64,000 bases of DNA. It comes from Streptococcus parauberis NCFD 2020. GTDB lineage: Bacteria; Bacillota; Bacilli; Lactobacillales; Streptococcaceae. The stretch is taken from assembly GCF_000187935.1 (NCBI RefSeq), contig NZ_AEUT02000001.1:248001-312000 (forward strand), given 5' to 3'. The translations under genes and the position numbers were made by a program. This document shows, in pieces, positions 1 through 9,822 of this stretch. The notes under the pieces were generated by a model. The model ran no database searches. It was not told the DNA's origin and was given only the letters and a program-made list of their open reading frames with translations. Within the stretch, counting starts at the first letter, position 1. Every line of letters begins with the position of its first letter.

Positions 1-521
1 TAACCATTGCGGGTGGGCTGCAAGGTCCAAGTAGTGGTCAAGTTATGATTAATGGTCATGATTATACAAATTTATCTGAAAAGAAACGATCACAATTACG
101 TTTCAAAGATATTGGTTTTATCTTGCAAGCCTCAAACTTAATTCCGTTTTTAAATGCTAAACAACAATTGGAATTAGTGGATAAATTGAATAAAACAAAA
201 AATATAAACAAGCAAAATGAGCTGTTTAAAGAATTGGCTATTGAACATATAAGACATAAACTTCCGCAGGAAATTTCAGGGGGTGAAAGACAACGATTAG
301 CCATTGCTAGAGCATTGTATAATGATCCGGCATTAGTACTAGCTGATGAACCAACTGCTAGTCTGGATACCGAACGTGCTTTTGATGTTGTCAAACTGCT
401 TGCTAAAGAAGCAAAAGAAAAAAATAAAGCTATCATAATGGTTACACATGATTTAAGAATGATTTCTGATTGTGATCGGGTCTATCAAATTAAAGACGGT
501 CAATTAAGTGAACAAAAATAG
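1..521 (+). CDS. ABC transporter ATP-binding protein, 5' end outside window
   Basis: This is the C-terminal two thirds of an ABC ATPase; the reading frame is open from base 3 and the Walker A loop lies just outside the window. Visible motifs are a Q-loop (FILQAS), the ABC signature EISGGERQRLAIARAL, a Walker B ALVLADEPTASLD and the switch histidine in MVTHD. The short linker and the early end after the H-loop fit the LolD/MacB-type exporter class that pairs with an FtsX-like permease, although no permease gene follows. The partner is therefore probably upstream. The gene ends at a hairpin terminator shared with the convergent peptidase gene. Substrate unknown. Confidence 0.9.
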   Translation, partial: TIAGGLQGPSSGQVMINGHDYTNLSEKKRSQLRFKDIGFILQASNLIPFLNAKQQLELVDKLNKTKNINKQNELFKELAIEHIRHKLPQEISGGERQRLAIARALYNDPALVLADEPTASLDTERAFDVVKLLAKEAKEKNKAIIMVTHDLRMISDCDRVYQIKDGQLSEQK

Positions 522-545
522 GATTGCATAGCAATCCTTTTTTTT
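521..545. terminator. Bidirectional rho-independent terminator
   Basis: Stem GGATTGC / GCAATCC (521-527, 531-537) with a 3-nt loop is followed by a run of eight T. A-rich sequence on the left gives a T tract on the other strand. It lies between the convergent ABC ATPase and metallopeptidase genes. Confidence 0.85.
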
Positions 546-1488
546 ATAATCCGTCATATGGTACGGCAAATGTATCCCCGTGTTGAAGGTCTCCATATTC
601 TAAACCTTTATCAAACCAACGTTTACGTTGTTCGGAAGTACCATGAGTGAAGCTATCTGGCATTGTTCGACCATAAGCTTCTTTTTGCAATTTATCATCA
701 CCAACAGCATTTGCTGCAGACATAGCTTCTTCAATATCTCCTTTATCTAAAAGGCCTTCACCTTGAACATATTTAGCCCACGTTCCAGCATAGTAATCAG
801 CTTGTAACTCCAATTGGACATTCATATGATTGGCTTCGGTATCACTTTTTCCTTGTCTTGCTTGAGCATATTCCTCTGTTGTTCCTAATAAGTTTTGCAC
901 ATGGTGACCTACCTCATGGGCGATAACATAAGCCATGGCAAAATCACCAGCCGCCCCATACTTATCACTTAATTCGTTATAAAATGAAATATCAAGATAA
1001 ACTTTATTATCTCCTGAACAATAGAAAGGTCCAGCAGCAGCTTGCCCTTGACCACAGGCTGTTTGAATTGATCCAGTATAAAGAACCAATTTTGGTTTAT
1101 CATAAGTTTTACCTTCTTTTTCAAACTGCTGTGTCCAGTAATCTTCAGTTGAAGCAAAAACTTTACTAACAAATTTCACTTGTTCTTCAGAGGCATCAGC
1201 ACTTTTTGTTTCAGTGACCTTTGTAGATTGATAAGAACTATTATTACCAGTGCTTTCTTGTCCACCACCTGTAAAGATTCCAGAGAGGCCGCCACCTCCC
1301 ATTACTAACATAACAATGAGGATTAAGATTTTAGATTTCCAACTGCCTCTTGAAAAGAGTAGTTGTAGGAGCATGCCAAGGCCTCCCCCACCGCCTCCGC
1401 CACCAAATCCCCCACCGTAGGAGGATCCTGACGTTTCACCGCGTCTATCTTCAACATTCGAACTTTCTCTCATATTATCTGTTTTCAT
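544..1488 (-). CDS. Neutral zinc metallopeptidase, YpfJ/KPN_02809 family
   Basis: A membrane-anchored putative zinc peptidase (zinc_peptidase family, PF04228 type) of 314 residues. The N-terminus has the family RESSNVEDRRG block, followed by a glycine-only stretch near residues 24-37 and one membrane segment at about 53-72. The catalytic domain lies outside the membrane and carries HEVGHH at 191-196 (HExxH zinc site). A later glutamate in the ELQADYYAG block is the likely third zinc ligand. The start ATG at 1488 is preceded on the minus strand by AAGGGGAT, a good ribosome site. A weak -10 (TATAAT, 1541-1536) lies upstream. It is monocistronic. Its natural substrate is unknown for the family. 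Confidence 0.9.
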   Translation of the reverse strand: MKTDNMRESSNVEDRRGETSGSSYGGGFGGGGGGGGLGMLLQLLFSRGSWKSKILILIVMLVMGGGGLSGIFTGGGQESTGNNSSYQSTKVTETKSADASEEQVKFVSKVFASTEDYWTQQFEKEGKTYDKPKLVLYTGSIQTACGQGQAAAGPFYCSGDNKVYLDISFYNELSDKYGAAGDFAMAYVIAHEVGHHVQNLLGTTEEYAQARQGKSDTEANHMNVQLELQADYYAGTWAKYVQGEGLLDKGDIEEAMSAANAVGDDKLQKEAYGRTMPDSFTHGTSEQRKRWFDKGLEYGDLQHGDTFAVPYDGL

Positions 1489-1636
1489 GTAATATCCCCT
1501 TTATCTCTTTATAATAACTTGTGGTTCATGTTTATATTATAATTTATTTTGCTGAGAATTGCTTGATTTCTTAATCGAAAGCGCTATTTTTTTCAATAGA
1601 ATCATCATTTTGGGGACAGTTTAATAACATTATTTT

Positions 1637-1645
1637 TGGTATAAT
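1637..1645 (+). promoter_or_regulatory. Extended -10 promoter of rexBA
   Basis: TGG-TATAAT (TG at 1637-1638, hexamer 1640-1645) forms an extended -10 about 30 nt before the rexB ATG. The -35 is poor, as is common when the TG motif is present. Confidence 0.65.
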
Positions 1646-1675
1646 GAGAATACTAAATATAGAGAGTTGGTAATG

Positions 1676-4600
1676 ATGAGATTACTATATACTGATATAA
1701 ATAATTCTTTAACACAGATTCTAGTCAACCATGCTCAAGATTATGCACAAACTGGTAGCAAGGTTTTTTATATTGCTCCAAATTCATTATCTTTTGAAAA
1801 GGAACGATCGGTCCTAGAATTACTTGATAGAGAAGCCTCGTTTGATATTACGATTACTCGATTTGCTCAATTGGCTCGTTATTTTACACTTGATATTGAT
1901 AATCATTCTAATTCATTGACTGACGCAGCATTAGTGATGGTGATTTACAGAAGTATTATGCAACTTACAGAGGATGATTTATCTGTTTATAGTCAATTGA
2001 GAGCTGACTTAACCTTTGTCGAACAGTTAAAAGACCTTTATAAAGAATTAAAAATTTCAAATTTATCTGTATTCGATATTTCTTTTGAAAACGAACGTAA
2101 AGCACATGATTTAATTACTATTTTCACAAAAATTGAAGAAGTACTGCAAGCAGAATCCTTAGTTCAAGAGAATCCTCTTAATTCTCTAACTGACCATATA
2201 ATACAAGGCCATTTAGACCAAGAGTTATCGACAACTGTGCTTGTTATTGATGGCTTTACCCGTTTTTCTGCAGAAGAAGAATTGTTAGTTGCAGCCTTGA
2301 ACGATAAGTGTCAAGAAGTCGTGATTGGAACCTACATCAGTAAAAAAGCACAAGCCAAATCATATATTGAAGGAAATCTTTATCAAGCCAGTTTAGATTT
2401 TATGAGGGACTTATCTGGTCATTTTCAGGCTAAGATGGAGTATGTTACTAGTCAACAATCATTTCATGAAGAGTTTGGTCTCTTAAGTGAATTATTGGAG
2501 GCTGAAGCGGACTTTACTCAGACCGACAAAATGTTGCCAGCGCAAGCTCGAGAGCGGATTCATATCTGGCAATCGCTCAATCAAAAAGAGGAACTTGAGC
2601 ATATCGCCAAAGCTATTCGCCAAAAGTTGTATCAGGGTCATCGCTATAAGGACATTTTAGTTCTGTTAGGCGATGTTGAGGCTTATCAGGCGCAAATTGG
2701 TCCCGTTTTTGATAAGTATGAGATTCCATATTATTTAGGTCGCTCGGAGGCGATTTTACATCATCCTTTGGTTCAGTTTGTAGAATCTTTGGAGAGATGT
2801 CGTTCCTATAATTGGCGTCGGGAGGACATAGTTAACCTTTTGAAATCAGGGCTCTTTGGACATTTTGAGAAAGACTGGGTTGATCAGTTTGAAGCTTATG
2901 TTGAATTTGCTGATATTAATGGTTACACCAAGTTTTCACGTCCATTTGAGGTAAACTCAACAGATGGCAATAATCATTTTCGTTTTGATTTGGAAATAGT
3001 GAACCAGATCAGAGAGTTTTCCTTTAGTAATTTAGCCCAGTTATTCAAAAGTCAGAAGCAAAAAGGGCTGTCGCTTCTCGAGAAACTAATGACACTCTTA
3101 AATGCAGTCGACTTGCCGAAGAACTTTCAAGAGATGATGACAGTGCAAGATGAAAATGAACAAGAGCGTGATCAGGAAGTCTGGAAAACCTTCGTATCTA
3201 TTCTAGAGGATTTCCAACTAGTCTTTGCAAATGAAAAGTTGACTTTAGATCAAACCTTATCCCTTTTGAAAATGGCTATGCAAGCTGCTAATTACCGTGC
3301 AGTTCCTGCAACATTAGATGTGGTCACTGTTAAATCTTATGATCTAGTAGAACCTCACAGTAAGCCCTTTGTAATGGCTTTAGGATTGACTCAAAATAAT
3401 TTTCCTAAGAAGACAAAAAATACCAGTCTTATTTCTGATCAAGAAAGAAGTCAAACTAATGAAGATCAGGATTATTTCCATCGATTTGACCTTGCAAGTC
3501 AGGATAATGCCAAAAAGAATCATTTTACGGCCTTATCATTGTTTAATGCAGCAACAGAAGAATTACTTTTAAGCTATCCGCTGATGTTAAATGAGTCCTC
3601 TGAGGATATGTCTACTTATCTGAAATCAGTTCATCAATATGGTATTCCGATTGAAGAAAAAGGGAAAAATAATCTGTCACGAACTGACTTAGATATTGGT
3701 AACTATAAGTCCTTGTTATCACAACTCGTTGAAATAAATCGTGGTGCTATTGAAGGTGAATTGCAAGAAGAAGATAAAAATTTCTGGACAGTTATGCTTC
3801 GTTACTTAAAGAAACGCCTTGCAAATGAAAATCTTCAGTTTCCACAAGCAAAAAATCATTTGGAAACTAAGGCTATTAGTGAAGAAGTCATGTCATTAAG
3901 GTATCCTGAGCAAAAACCAATGTCACTTTCAACATCTGCCTTGACTGTCTTTTTTGATAATCAATACAAATATTTCTTGCAATATGTTCTTGGTCTGCAA
4001 GAATTGCAAACTATCCATCCAGATGCTCGCCAACACGGAACCTATTTACACAAAGTATTTGAAACAATTATGGGCGATCATCGTCCAATTGATTTTGACC
4101 AGAAGGTAGAGGATGCCTTAAATGTAACACGTCAAAACAATCAATTTAAACATTTTTATTTGGAAGATGCGCAGGGCAGATACAGTTTACAAGTTTTAGA
4201 AGATATCGCAAAATCAACTGCAGGCATTCTAAAACTTAATCAGAATCTTAAAGTCTTAAGTCAGGAAGAAGCATTTGAATTGCCAATTACTCAGTCCTTA
4301 TTAGTCAAAGGTAAAATTGATAGGATTGATCAACTTGTTGATGATAGTATTGGTATTGTTGATTACAAGTCAAGTGCTAACAAATTTGACATCGGCTGTT
4401 TTTACAATGGCTTAAATTCACAGCTAGTTACCTATTTAGCAGCCTTAAGAGAAAAAGCGGCAGCCATGTCGACAGAAGAAAAAGCGATTTCTATTTTTGG
4501 TGCTATGTACTTACATTTACAAGATCCTAAATTAGATTTAAAAGATTTTAAACAGTTGGATGATAAATTAGTTGAGGAAGTATACAAAGATTTAACTTAT

Positions 4601-4939
4601 AAAGGTATTTTCTTAGAAGATGAAAAAGAGAAGCTTTCAGACGGTTCCTACCAAACTAAAAATAACTTGTATAGCCAAGAAGAAGTAAATCAATTAGTCG
4701 CCTTTAATCAATTTCTCTATGAGGAAGCTGAAGGTTTTATTCGTAGAGGTCATTTCTTGATTAATCCATATACAGAGGATGGAAAAACTGTTAAGGGAGA
4801 TCAACTAAAAGCAATTACAAGGTTTGAATCTGATCTTGATATGGGTCAAGCTCGTCAATTAGTGACCCTTCCGACTAGAGAAAAAAGGGAAGGATTTTTA
4901 ACCATGATGAAAAAGGAGGTGAGTCCAAATGAACTTTAA
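1676..4939 (+). CDS. rexB: RexB (AddB-type) subunit of ATP-dependent exonuclease
   Basis: RexB pairs with RexA to form the streptococcal RecBCD/AddAB equivalent, which resects double-strand breaks up to Chi. About 1087 residues. The C-terminal PD-(D/E)xK nuclease is visible as GKIDRIDQ followed by IVDYKSS near residues 878-897. The N-terminal block YIAPNSLSFEKER matches the family, but I see no GxxxxGKT Walker A, and the C-terminus lacks the cysteine cluster that binds Fe-S in Bacillus AddB. I place the start at the ATG at 1676 (MRLLYTD), which matches related RexB N-termini; an in-frame TTG at 1667 sits inside the AGAGAG ribosome-site region. The gene overlaps rexA by 11 nt. Confidence 0.95.
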   Translation: MRLLYTDINNSLTQILVNHAQDYAQTGSKVFYIAPNSLSFEKERSVLELLDREASFDITITRFAQLARYFTLDIDNHSNSLTDAALVMVIYRSIMQLTEDDLSVYSQLRADLTFVEQLKDLYKELKISNLSVFDISFENERKAHDLITIFTKIEEVLQAESLVQENPLNSLTDHIIQGHLDQELSTTVLVIDGFTRFSAEEELLVAALNDKCQEVVIGTYISKKAQAKSYIEGNLYQASLDFMRDLSGHFQAKMEYVTSQQSFHEEFGLLSELLEAEADFTQTDKMLPAQARERIHIWQSLNQKEELEHIAKAIRQKLYQGHRYKDILVLLGDVEAYQAQIGPVFDKYEIPYYLGRSEAILHHPLVQFVESLERCRSYNWRREDIVNLLKSGLFGHFEKDWVDQFEAYVEFADINGYTKFSRPFEVNSTDGNNHFRFDLEIVNQIREFSFSNLAQLFKSQKQKGLSLLEKLMTLLNAVDLPKNFQEMMTVQDENEQERDQEVWKTFVSILEDFQLVFANEKLTLDQTLSLLKMAMQAANYRAVPATLDVVTVKSYDLVEPHSKPFVMALGLTQNNFPKKTKNTSLISDQERSQTNEDQDYFHRFDLASQDNAKKNHFTALSLFNAATEELLLSYPLMLNESSEDMSTYLKSVHQYGIPIEEKGKNNLSRTDLDIGNYKSLLSQLVEINRGAIEGELQEEDKNFWTVMLRYLKKRLANENLQFPQAKNHLETKAISEEVMSLRYPEQKPMSLSTSALTVFFDNQYKYFLQYVLGLQELQTIHPDARQHGTYLHKVFETIMGDHRPIDFDQKVEDALNVTRQNNQFKHFYLEDAQGRYSLQVLEDIAKSTAGILKLNQNLKVLSQEEAFELPITQSLLVKGKIDRIDQLVDDSIGIVDYKSSANKFDIGCFYNGLNSQLVTYLAALREKAAAMSTEEKAISIFGAMYLHLQDPKLDLKDFKQLDDKLVEEVYKDLTYKGIFLEDEKEKLSDGSYQTKNNLYSQEEVNQLVAFNQFLYEEAEGFIRRGHFLINPYTEDGKTVKGDQLKAITRFESDLDMGQARQLVTLPTREKREGFLTMMKKEVSPNEL

Positions 4940-7900
4940 GCCATTTTTAACTGCTGATCAAATCAAAGCTTTGCAATTACATGAAGCAAGTTCTAATAAA
5001 AAGCAAAAACGGACACCTGAGCAAATTGAAGCCATTTATACAAGTGGACAAAATGTTCTTGTATCAGCTTCAGCTGGTTCAGGTAAAACCTTTGTTATGG
5101 TTGAACGAATCATAGATAAGCTTCTCCGTGGAGTTGCAATCGAGGAAATGTTTATCTCTACATTTACTGTTAAAGCAGCTACGGAATTAAAAGAACGTCT
5201 TGAAAAGAAATTAGTTGAGGCAATTAAAGCTAGTGATGATTATGAGATGAAATCTTTTCTCAATTACCAACTCCAGTCTATACACATAGCTGACATAGGA
5301 ACAATGGATTCCTTCACCCAAAAGTTGATTTCAGAATATGGTTATACCTTAGGAATTGCGCCCAAATATCGCATTATGCAAGACAAGTCTGAGCAAGATG
5401 TTATAAAAGATATTATTTATAAGGACCTATTTGAAATTTACATGGCATCAGATGAGACTGGTGACTTCCTCAGATTAGTCAAAAACTTTTCTGGAAATCG
5501 CAAGGATTCAAATGGTTTTAAGGAAATTGTCAATAAGGTCTACACCTTCAGTCAATCAACGGAAAATCCCTTATTATGGCTAGATGAGGTTTTCTTAAAA
5601 GGAGCACAAGACTACCAAGGCTATGCTGATTTACCGGATTATATTATCACTGATTTCCTCAAAATCATGTCTGAAACAGCAAAGCAATTACGTGATTTAA
5701 CTGAGATGGAAGGTTATCCAAAAGAGAAAAAAGATGGTAAACCAACGGCTAAGTATACAGGACACTTAAAAATAATTGATTACTTAGAGCAGAACGCTAA
5801 TGAGTTTAATTATATTGAAGATAAAGATAAGATAAGTCATTTAGCTAACGAAGTTTCAAACTTATTACCAGCAGGAGATTCTATTACAGTTAACAAAATC
5901 GCCTATCAAGTCTATAAGCAAATTAATGCTAGCTTAAGAAACTTACGTCATCTTGATACCATTATTCAGTATCAAGCAGAAAGTATCCCACTTTTAATCC
6001 TTCTGAAAAATTTTGTTGTTGATTTTTCAAATGCTTATCTAGATCGCAAAAAAATTGAGAATGCTTTTGAATTTTCAGACATTGCTCATTTTGCAATTGC
6101 TCTTCTAGAAACATACCCAGAGATTAGACAGCTGTATCAAGATAAGTACCATGAAGTAATGGTTGATGAGTATCAGGATAACAATCACATGCAAGAACGA
6201 CTACTTGACTTATTATCAAGTGGGCATAATCGTTTTATGGTAGGTGATATAAAACAATCGATTTATCGCTTCCGTCAAGCTGACCCACAAATCTTTAATA
6301 GTAAATTTAAAGCGTATCAGGAAGATCCAAATCAAGGGAAATTAATCCTACTAAAAGAAAATTTCCGGAGTCAATCGGAAGTTCTTGATGTAACAAATGC
6401 TATATTTACTCATTTGATGGATGAAGAAATTGGTGATATCCTTTATGATGACAATCATCGTCTCATCCCAGGAAGTGCAAAACAAAGAGAACTGAAAACA
6501 AGTAATCAAGCTCAAGTCTGGATTTATGACACAGATGAGACAAGTAATCCTGAACCTGATTCAGAAAGTGACAATGACAACCTTAGCCCAGGTCAAGTCA
6601 AGATTGTAGCAAAAGAAATAATCCGTCTTCATCAAGAAGAAGCTGTACCCTTTTCAGAAATTACCTTATTGGTCTCATCCAGAACGCGTAATGACAGTAT
6701 TTTTCAAACCTTTAATCAGTACGGCATACCACTAGTGGCAGATGGCGGTCAAGAAAACTATCTGAAGTCAGTAGAAGTCATGGTTATGCTAGAAACCCTT
6801 CGATCCATCAACAATCCTTATAATGACTATGCTTTGGTTGCCTTAATGCGATCGCCAATGTTTAACTTTGACGAAGATCAATTGGCAAGAATTGCTTTGC
6901 AGACAAGCCAAACTCAAAAGTTAGATAGTTATTATGAAAAATTAAAACTAGCAAAAAGTGGACAGGGTCAGCAGCGACAATTAATTACTACTGAATTAGC
7001 CGAAAAAATTGGCAAATTTCTAAGTTATCTTAGTCAATGGCGAACCTATTCTCAGAAGCAATCATTGTATTCCCTAATTTGGAAAATTTATAATGATCGA
7101 TTCTATTTTGATTTTGTTGGAACATTACCGAAAGCTGAACAGGCTCAGGCCAACTTGTACGCACTTGCCTTACGGGCACAGCAATTCGAGAAGACAGGGT
7201 TTAAAGGTTTAACACGGTTTATCGGAATGATTGATAAAATTCTAAATAGTCAAAATGACTTGGCTGATGTTGATGTTGCGAAACCAAAAGATGCGGTTAG
7301 TATCATGACTATTCATAAATCGAAAGGCTTAGAGTTTCAGTATGTCTTTATCTTAAACTGTGATAAAAAATTTGCCTTGAAAGATATCCACTCACCGATG
7401 ATTTTAAGCCGCCACCGTGGGGCTGGAATTAAATTTTTAGCTGATTTAAAAGACAAATTACAAGCTAATCAACTGGCTAGTCTAAAAGTTTATCTGGAAA
7501 CAATTCCTTACCAAATGAATCGTCAGGAGTTAATCTTTGCTACCCTATCAGAACAAATGCGACTCTTCTATGTGGCGATGACCAGAGCAGAGAAAAAATT
7601 GTATTTGATTGGTAAAGGAAGTCAAAAGAAATTAGTAGATAAATTTGATGGTCAAAAAGAAGGAAACCACTTACCGAAAGCTTTAAGAGAAAGTATGCAA
7701 AGCTTTCAAGAATGGATTCTCGCTATCCAGGCTGCCTTTCCACTAAAAGACTTGCATTTTAATCTAGCATATATTGATGATAGTCAACTTACTGATCAAG
7801 AAATTGGCCATTTAGAAAACAAACATAGTTTAGATCCTGATAATCTCCAAAATAACCGGCAGACTGATGAGATTGCGCGTGCCATTGATATGTTGGATAA

Positions 7901-8567
7901 AGTCCAAGAGCTAAATCAAACATACCACGCGGCGATTACTTTACCAACAGTTCGTACCCCAAGTCAAATTAAGAAGTTTTATGAACCAATTATGCCTTCT
8001 GAAGGGATTGACATTATCAGTAAAACACCATTTTTACCGGCTGAAATTGTCTTGCCTGATTTTTCAAAAGAAAAAACAGTATTGGCTAGTGATATTGGTT
8101 CAGCAATGCATGAACTAATGCAGCGAATTCCCATCTCTGATTCTCTTAGCTTAGATGATGTTGAAGAAGCTAAAAGGTTAATTGATGCAAGTGAGGAAGT
8201 TAAAGCAGCATTAAACCTCAATATGGTGTTTGATTTCTTTGAACATACTGAATTAGGTCAAATGCTTCAAAGAAATAAAGAACGTTTATATCGTGAAGCA
8301 CCATTTGCCATGCTCAAAATGGATAATGCCAGCCACGAAAAATTTGTTGTTCGTGGGATCATTGATGGTTTCTTACGTTTTGATGATAGAATTATCCTTT
8401 TTGATTATAAAACGGACAAGTACAAGAATCCTCTTGATATTGGCCATCGTTACCAAGACCAAATGGAACTATATGCAGAAGCTCTCCAAAAAGCCTATGG
8501 CATTCATAAAATTGAAAAACATTTAGTCCTACTTGGTGGAAAAAAAGTTGAAATAATAACCTTATAA
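4929..8567 (+). CDS. rexA: RexA (AddA-type) helicase-nuclease subunit
   Basis: Superfamily 1A helicase plus nuclease, 1212 residues, the motor of RexAB. Walker A ASAGSGKT is at 47-54, motif II DEYQD near 412, the GDIKQSIYRFRQADP and ENFRS blocks follow, and helicase motif VI MRLFYVAMTRAE is near 876. The C-terminal nuclease motif DYKTDK is near 1158. The start ATG at 4929 follows AGGAGGTGAG inside the end of rexB, so the two are translationally coupled. Length and motif order are standard, and nothing suggests loss of activity. Confidence 0.97.
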   Translation: MNFKPFLTADQIKALQLHEASSNKKQKRTPEQIEAIYTSGQNVLVSASAGSGKTFVMVERIIDKLLRGVAIEEMFISTFTVKAATELKERLEKKLVEAIKASDDYEMKSFLNYQLQSIHIADIGTMDSFTQKLISEYGYTLGIAPKYRIMQDKSEQDVIKDIIYKDLFEIYMASDETGDFLRLVKNFSGNRKDSNGFKEIVNKVYTFSQSTENPLLWLDEVFLKGAQDYQGYADLPDYIITDFLKIMSETAKQLRDLTEMEGYPKEKKDGKPTAKYTGHLKIIDYLEQNANEFNYIEDKDKISHLANEVSNLLPAGDSITVNKIAYQVYKQINASLRNLRHLDTIIQYQAESIPLLILLKNFVVDFSNAYLDRKKIENAFEFSDIAHFAIALLETYPEIRQLYQDKYHEVMVDEYQDNNHMQERLLDLLSSGHNRFMVGDIKQSIYRFRQADPQIFNSKFKAYQEDPNQGKLILLKENFRSQSEVLDVTNAIFTHLMDEEIGDILYDDNHRLIPGSAKQRELKTSNQAQVWIYDTDETSNPEPDSESDNDNLSPGQVKIVAKEIIRLHQEEAVPFSEITLLVSSRTRNDSIFQTFNQYGIPLVADGGQENYLKSVEVMVMLETLRSINNPYNDYALVALMRSPMFNFDEDQLARIALQTSQTQKLDSYYEKLKLAKSGQGQQRQLITTELAEKIGKFLSYLSQWRTYSQKQSLYSLIWKIYNDRFYFDFVGTLPKAEQAQANLYALALRAQQFEKTGFKGLTRFIGMIDKILNSQNDLADVDVAKPKDAVSIMTIHKSKGLEFQYVFILNCDKKFALKDIHSPMILSRHRGAGIKFLADLKDKLQANQLASLKVYLETIPYQMNRQELIFATLSEQMRLFYVAMTRAEKKLYLIGKGSQKKLVDKFDGQKEGNHLPKALRESMQSFQEWILAIQAAFPLKDLHFNLAYIDDSQLTDQEIGHLENKHSLDPDNLQNNRQTDEIARAIDMLDKVQELNQTYHAAITLPTVRTPSQIKKFYEPIMPSEGIDIISKTPFLPAEIVLPDFSKEKTVLASDIGSAMHELMQRIPISDSLSLDDVEEAKRLIDASEEVKAALNLNMVFDFFEHTELGQMLQRNKERLYREAPFAMLKMDNASHEKFVVRGIIDGFLRFDDRIILFDYKTDKYKNPLDIGHRYQDQMELYAEALQKAYGIHKIEKHLVLLGGKKVEIITL

Positions 8568-8600
8568 AAAAGAGTTGATTACATTCAGCTCTTTTTTTCT
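8566..8600 (+). terminator. Terminator of rexBA
   Basis: AAAAAGAGTTGA pairs with TCAGCTCTTTTT (one G.T pair) and a T run follows directly. The left arm begins at the rexA stop codon. Confidence 0.8.
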
Positions 8601-8622
8601 TGGAATAATTATGCAAATAGAC

Positions 8623-8651
8623 TTGACAATAGAATAAATATACTATATTCT
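8623..8651 (+). promoter_or_regulatory. Promoter with overlapping inverted repeat, aminotransferase gene
   Basis: A perfect -35 TTGACA (8623-8628) is followed after 17 nt by TATTCT (8646-8651). A perfect 9-nt inverted repeat, AATAGAATA (8628-8636) and TATTCTATT (8646-8654), spans the spacer and -10 and looks like an operator. Confidence 0.6.
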
Positions 8652-8677
8652 ATTAATTATTATACAGGAGGTGAGAT

Positions 8678-9808
8678 ATGCAATTACCAATTTTTGGAGT
8701 TGAAGAATGGTTAAATGAAAACGAAAAATTGGCTAAATATGATATAGCTGGTGTCTCCATTTCTTCTCTCTCACTAAATGAGTTATTTGACATTACTGGA
8801 ACAAACAGGACTCAATTCTACCAGACATTGGCCAAGACAACTCTGGACTATGGGTGGATTGAAGGGTCACCTCAGTTCAAGCAAGCTGTTGCAAATTTAT
8901 ACAGGAATCAAACAGCTTCGAATATCCTGCAGAGCAATGGGGCAACAGGTGCCAACTTGACCGTCCTTTTTACTTTGGTTGAGCCTGGTGATCAAATCAT
9001 TGCTCATTATCCCAGTTACCAACAACTTTATGATCTTCCGCGGTCAATGGGGGCATCTATTGACTACTGGCACATTAAAGAAGAAAATAATTGGTTGCCG
9101 GATTTAGAAGAATTAAGAAATCTGGTTGGACCTAAGACAAAGTTGATTACTATCAATAATGCTAACAATCCTACTGGAGCTTATATGGATCGGGACTATC
9201 TCCTGGAGCTGGTGGAGATTGCTAGGTCCTGTGGCGCTTATCTCTTGTCTGATGAAGTTTATCATTCCTTTGAGAGCAATCAATTGTTAGGAATTGTCGA
9301 CCTTTATGACAAAGGAATTAGCGTCAACAGTTTATCCAAGACTTTTTCCTTACCTGGCCTTAGGATTGGTTGGATAGCTGCTGCAGAAAGCATATGTAAG
9401 AAAATAAAAAATTATCGGGATTACACAATGATTTGTGCAGGCGTCTTTGATGACAAGGTGGCTAGTTTAGCCCTTTCTCACTCAGATAAAATTCTCAAAA
9501 GGAATGAACAGATTGTAAGTGAAAATCTGGCCATTTTGCAAGAGTGGGTAACTCAAGAAGACAAAGCAAGTATGATCGCACCCAAAAAAGTTTCGACAGC
9601 TTTTGTCAAACTTGATATTGAAGGTCCAATTGAAAACTTTTGTCGGTACCTTTTAAACGAATATGAGACTTTGGTTGTACCGGGTAATCGCTTTGCCCGT
9701 GAGTCATATGTCAGAATTGGCTATACCTGCAAAAAGGAAACCTTAATTGCGGGCTTACAGTGCTTGAGCTTAGCTTTAAACAAGTATCAAGCAGATAATA
9801 AAAAATAG
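8678..9808 (+). CDS. PLP-dependent class I/II aminotransferase
   Basis: A 376-residue fold-type I aminotransferase, probably cytosolic. The pyridoxal-phosphate lysine is in SLSKTFSLPGLRIGW (lysine near residue 220). The NANNPTGAY motif that contacts the cofactor ring and the DEVYHS aspartate block are both present. The start ATG follows ACAGGAGGTGAGAT. The substrate cannot be read from sequence; relatives are annotated as generic aminotransferases or capreomycidine-synthase-like. It is followed 14 nt later by an amino-acid-binding lipoprotein, so the pair probably deals with uptake and transamination of one amino acid. The promoter carries a dyad, suggesting specific repression. Confidence 0.85.
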   Translation: MQLPIFGVEEWLNENEKLAKYDIAGVSISSLSLNELFDITGTNRTQFYQTLAKTTLDYGWIEGSPQFKQAVANLYRNQTASNILQSNGATGANLTVLFTLVEPGDQIIAHYPSYQQLYDLPRSMGASIDYWHIKEENNWLPDLEELRNLVGPKTKLITINNANNPTGAYMDRDYLLELVEIARSCGAYLLSDEVYHSFESNQLLGIVDLYDKGISVNSLSKTFSLPGLRIGWIAAAESICKKIKNYRDYTMICAGVFDDKVASLALSHSDKILKRNEQIVSENLAILQEWVTQEDKASMIAPKKVSTAFVKLDIEGPIENFCRYLLNEYETLVVPGNRFARESYVRIGYTCKKETLIAGLQCLSLALNKYQADNKK

Positions 9809-9822
9809 ATGAGGAATTTATC

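Noticed and set aside
62..436. Minus-strand frame over the ABC ATPase
   Set aside because: Shadow of a strongly conserved gene on the other strand.
1576..1589. cre-like site (GAAAGCGCT core) between the metallopeptidase and rexB
   Set aside because: The nine-base core fits the CcpA box, but the outer positions do not, and neither neighbour is an expected carbon-control target. Not strong enough to list.
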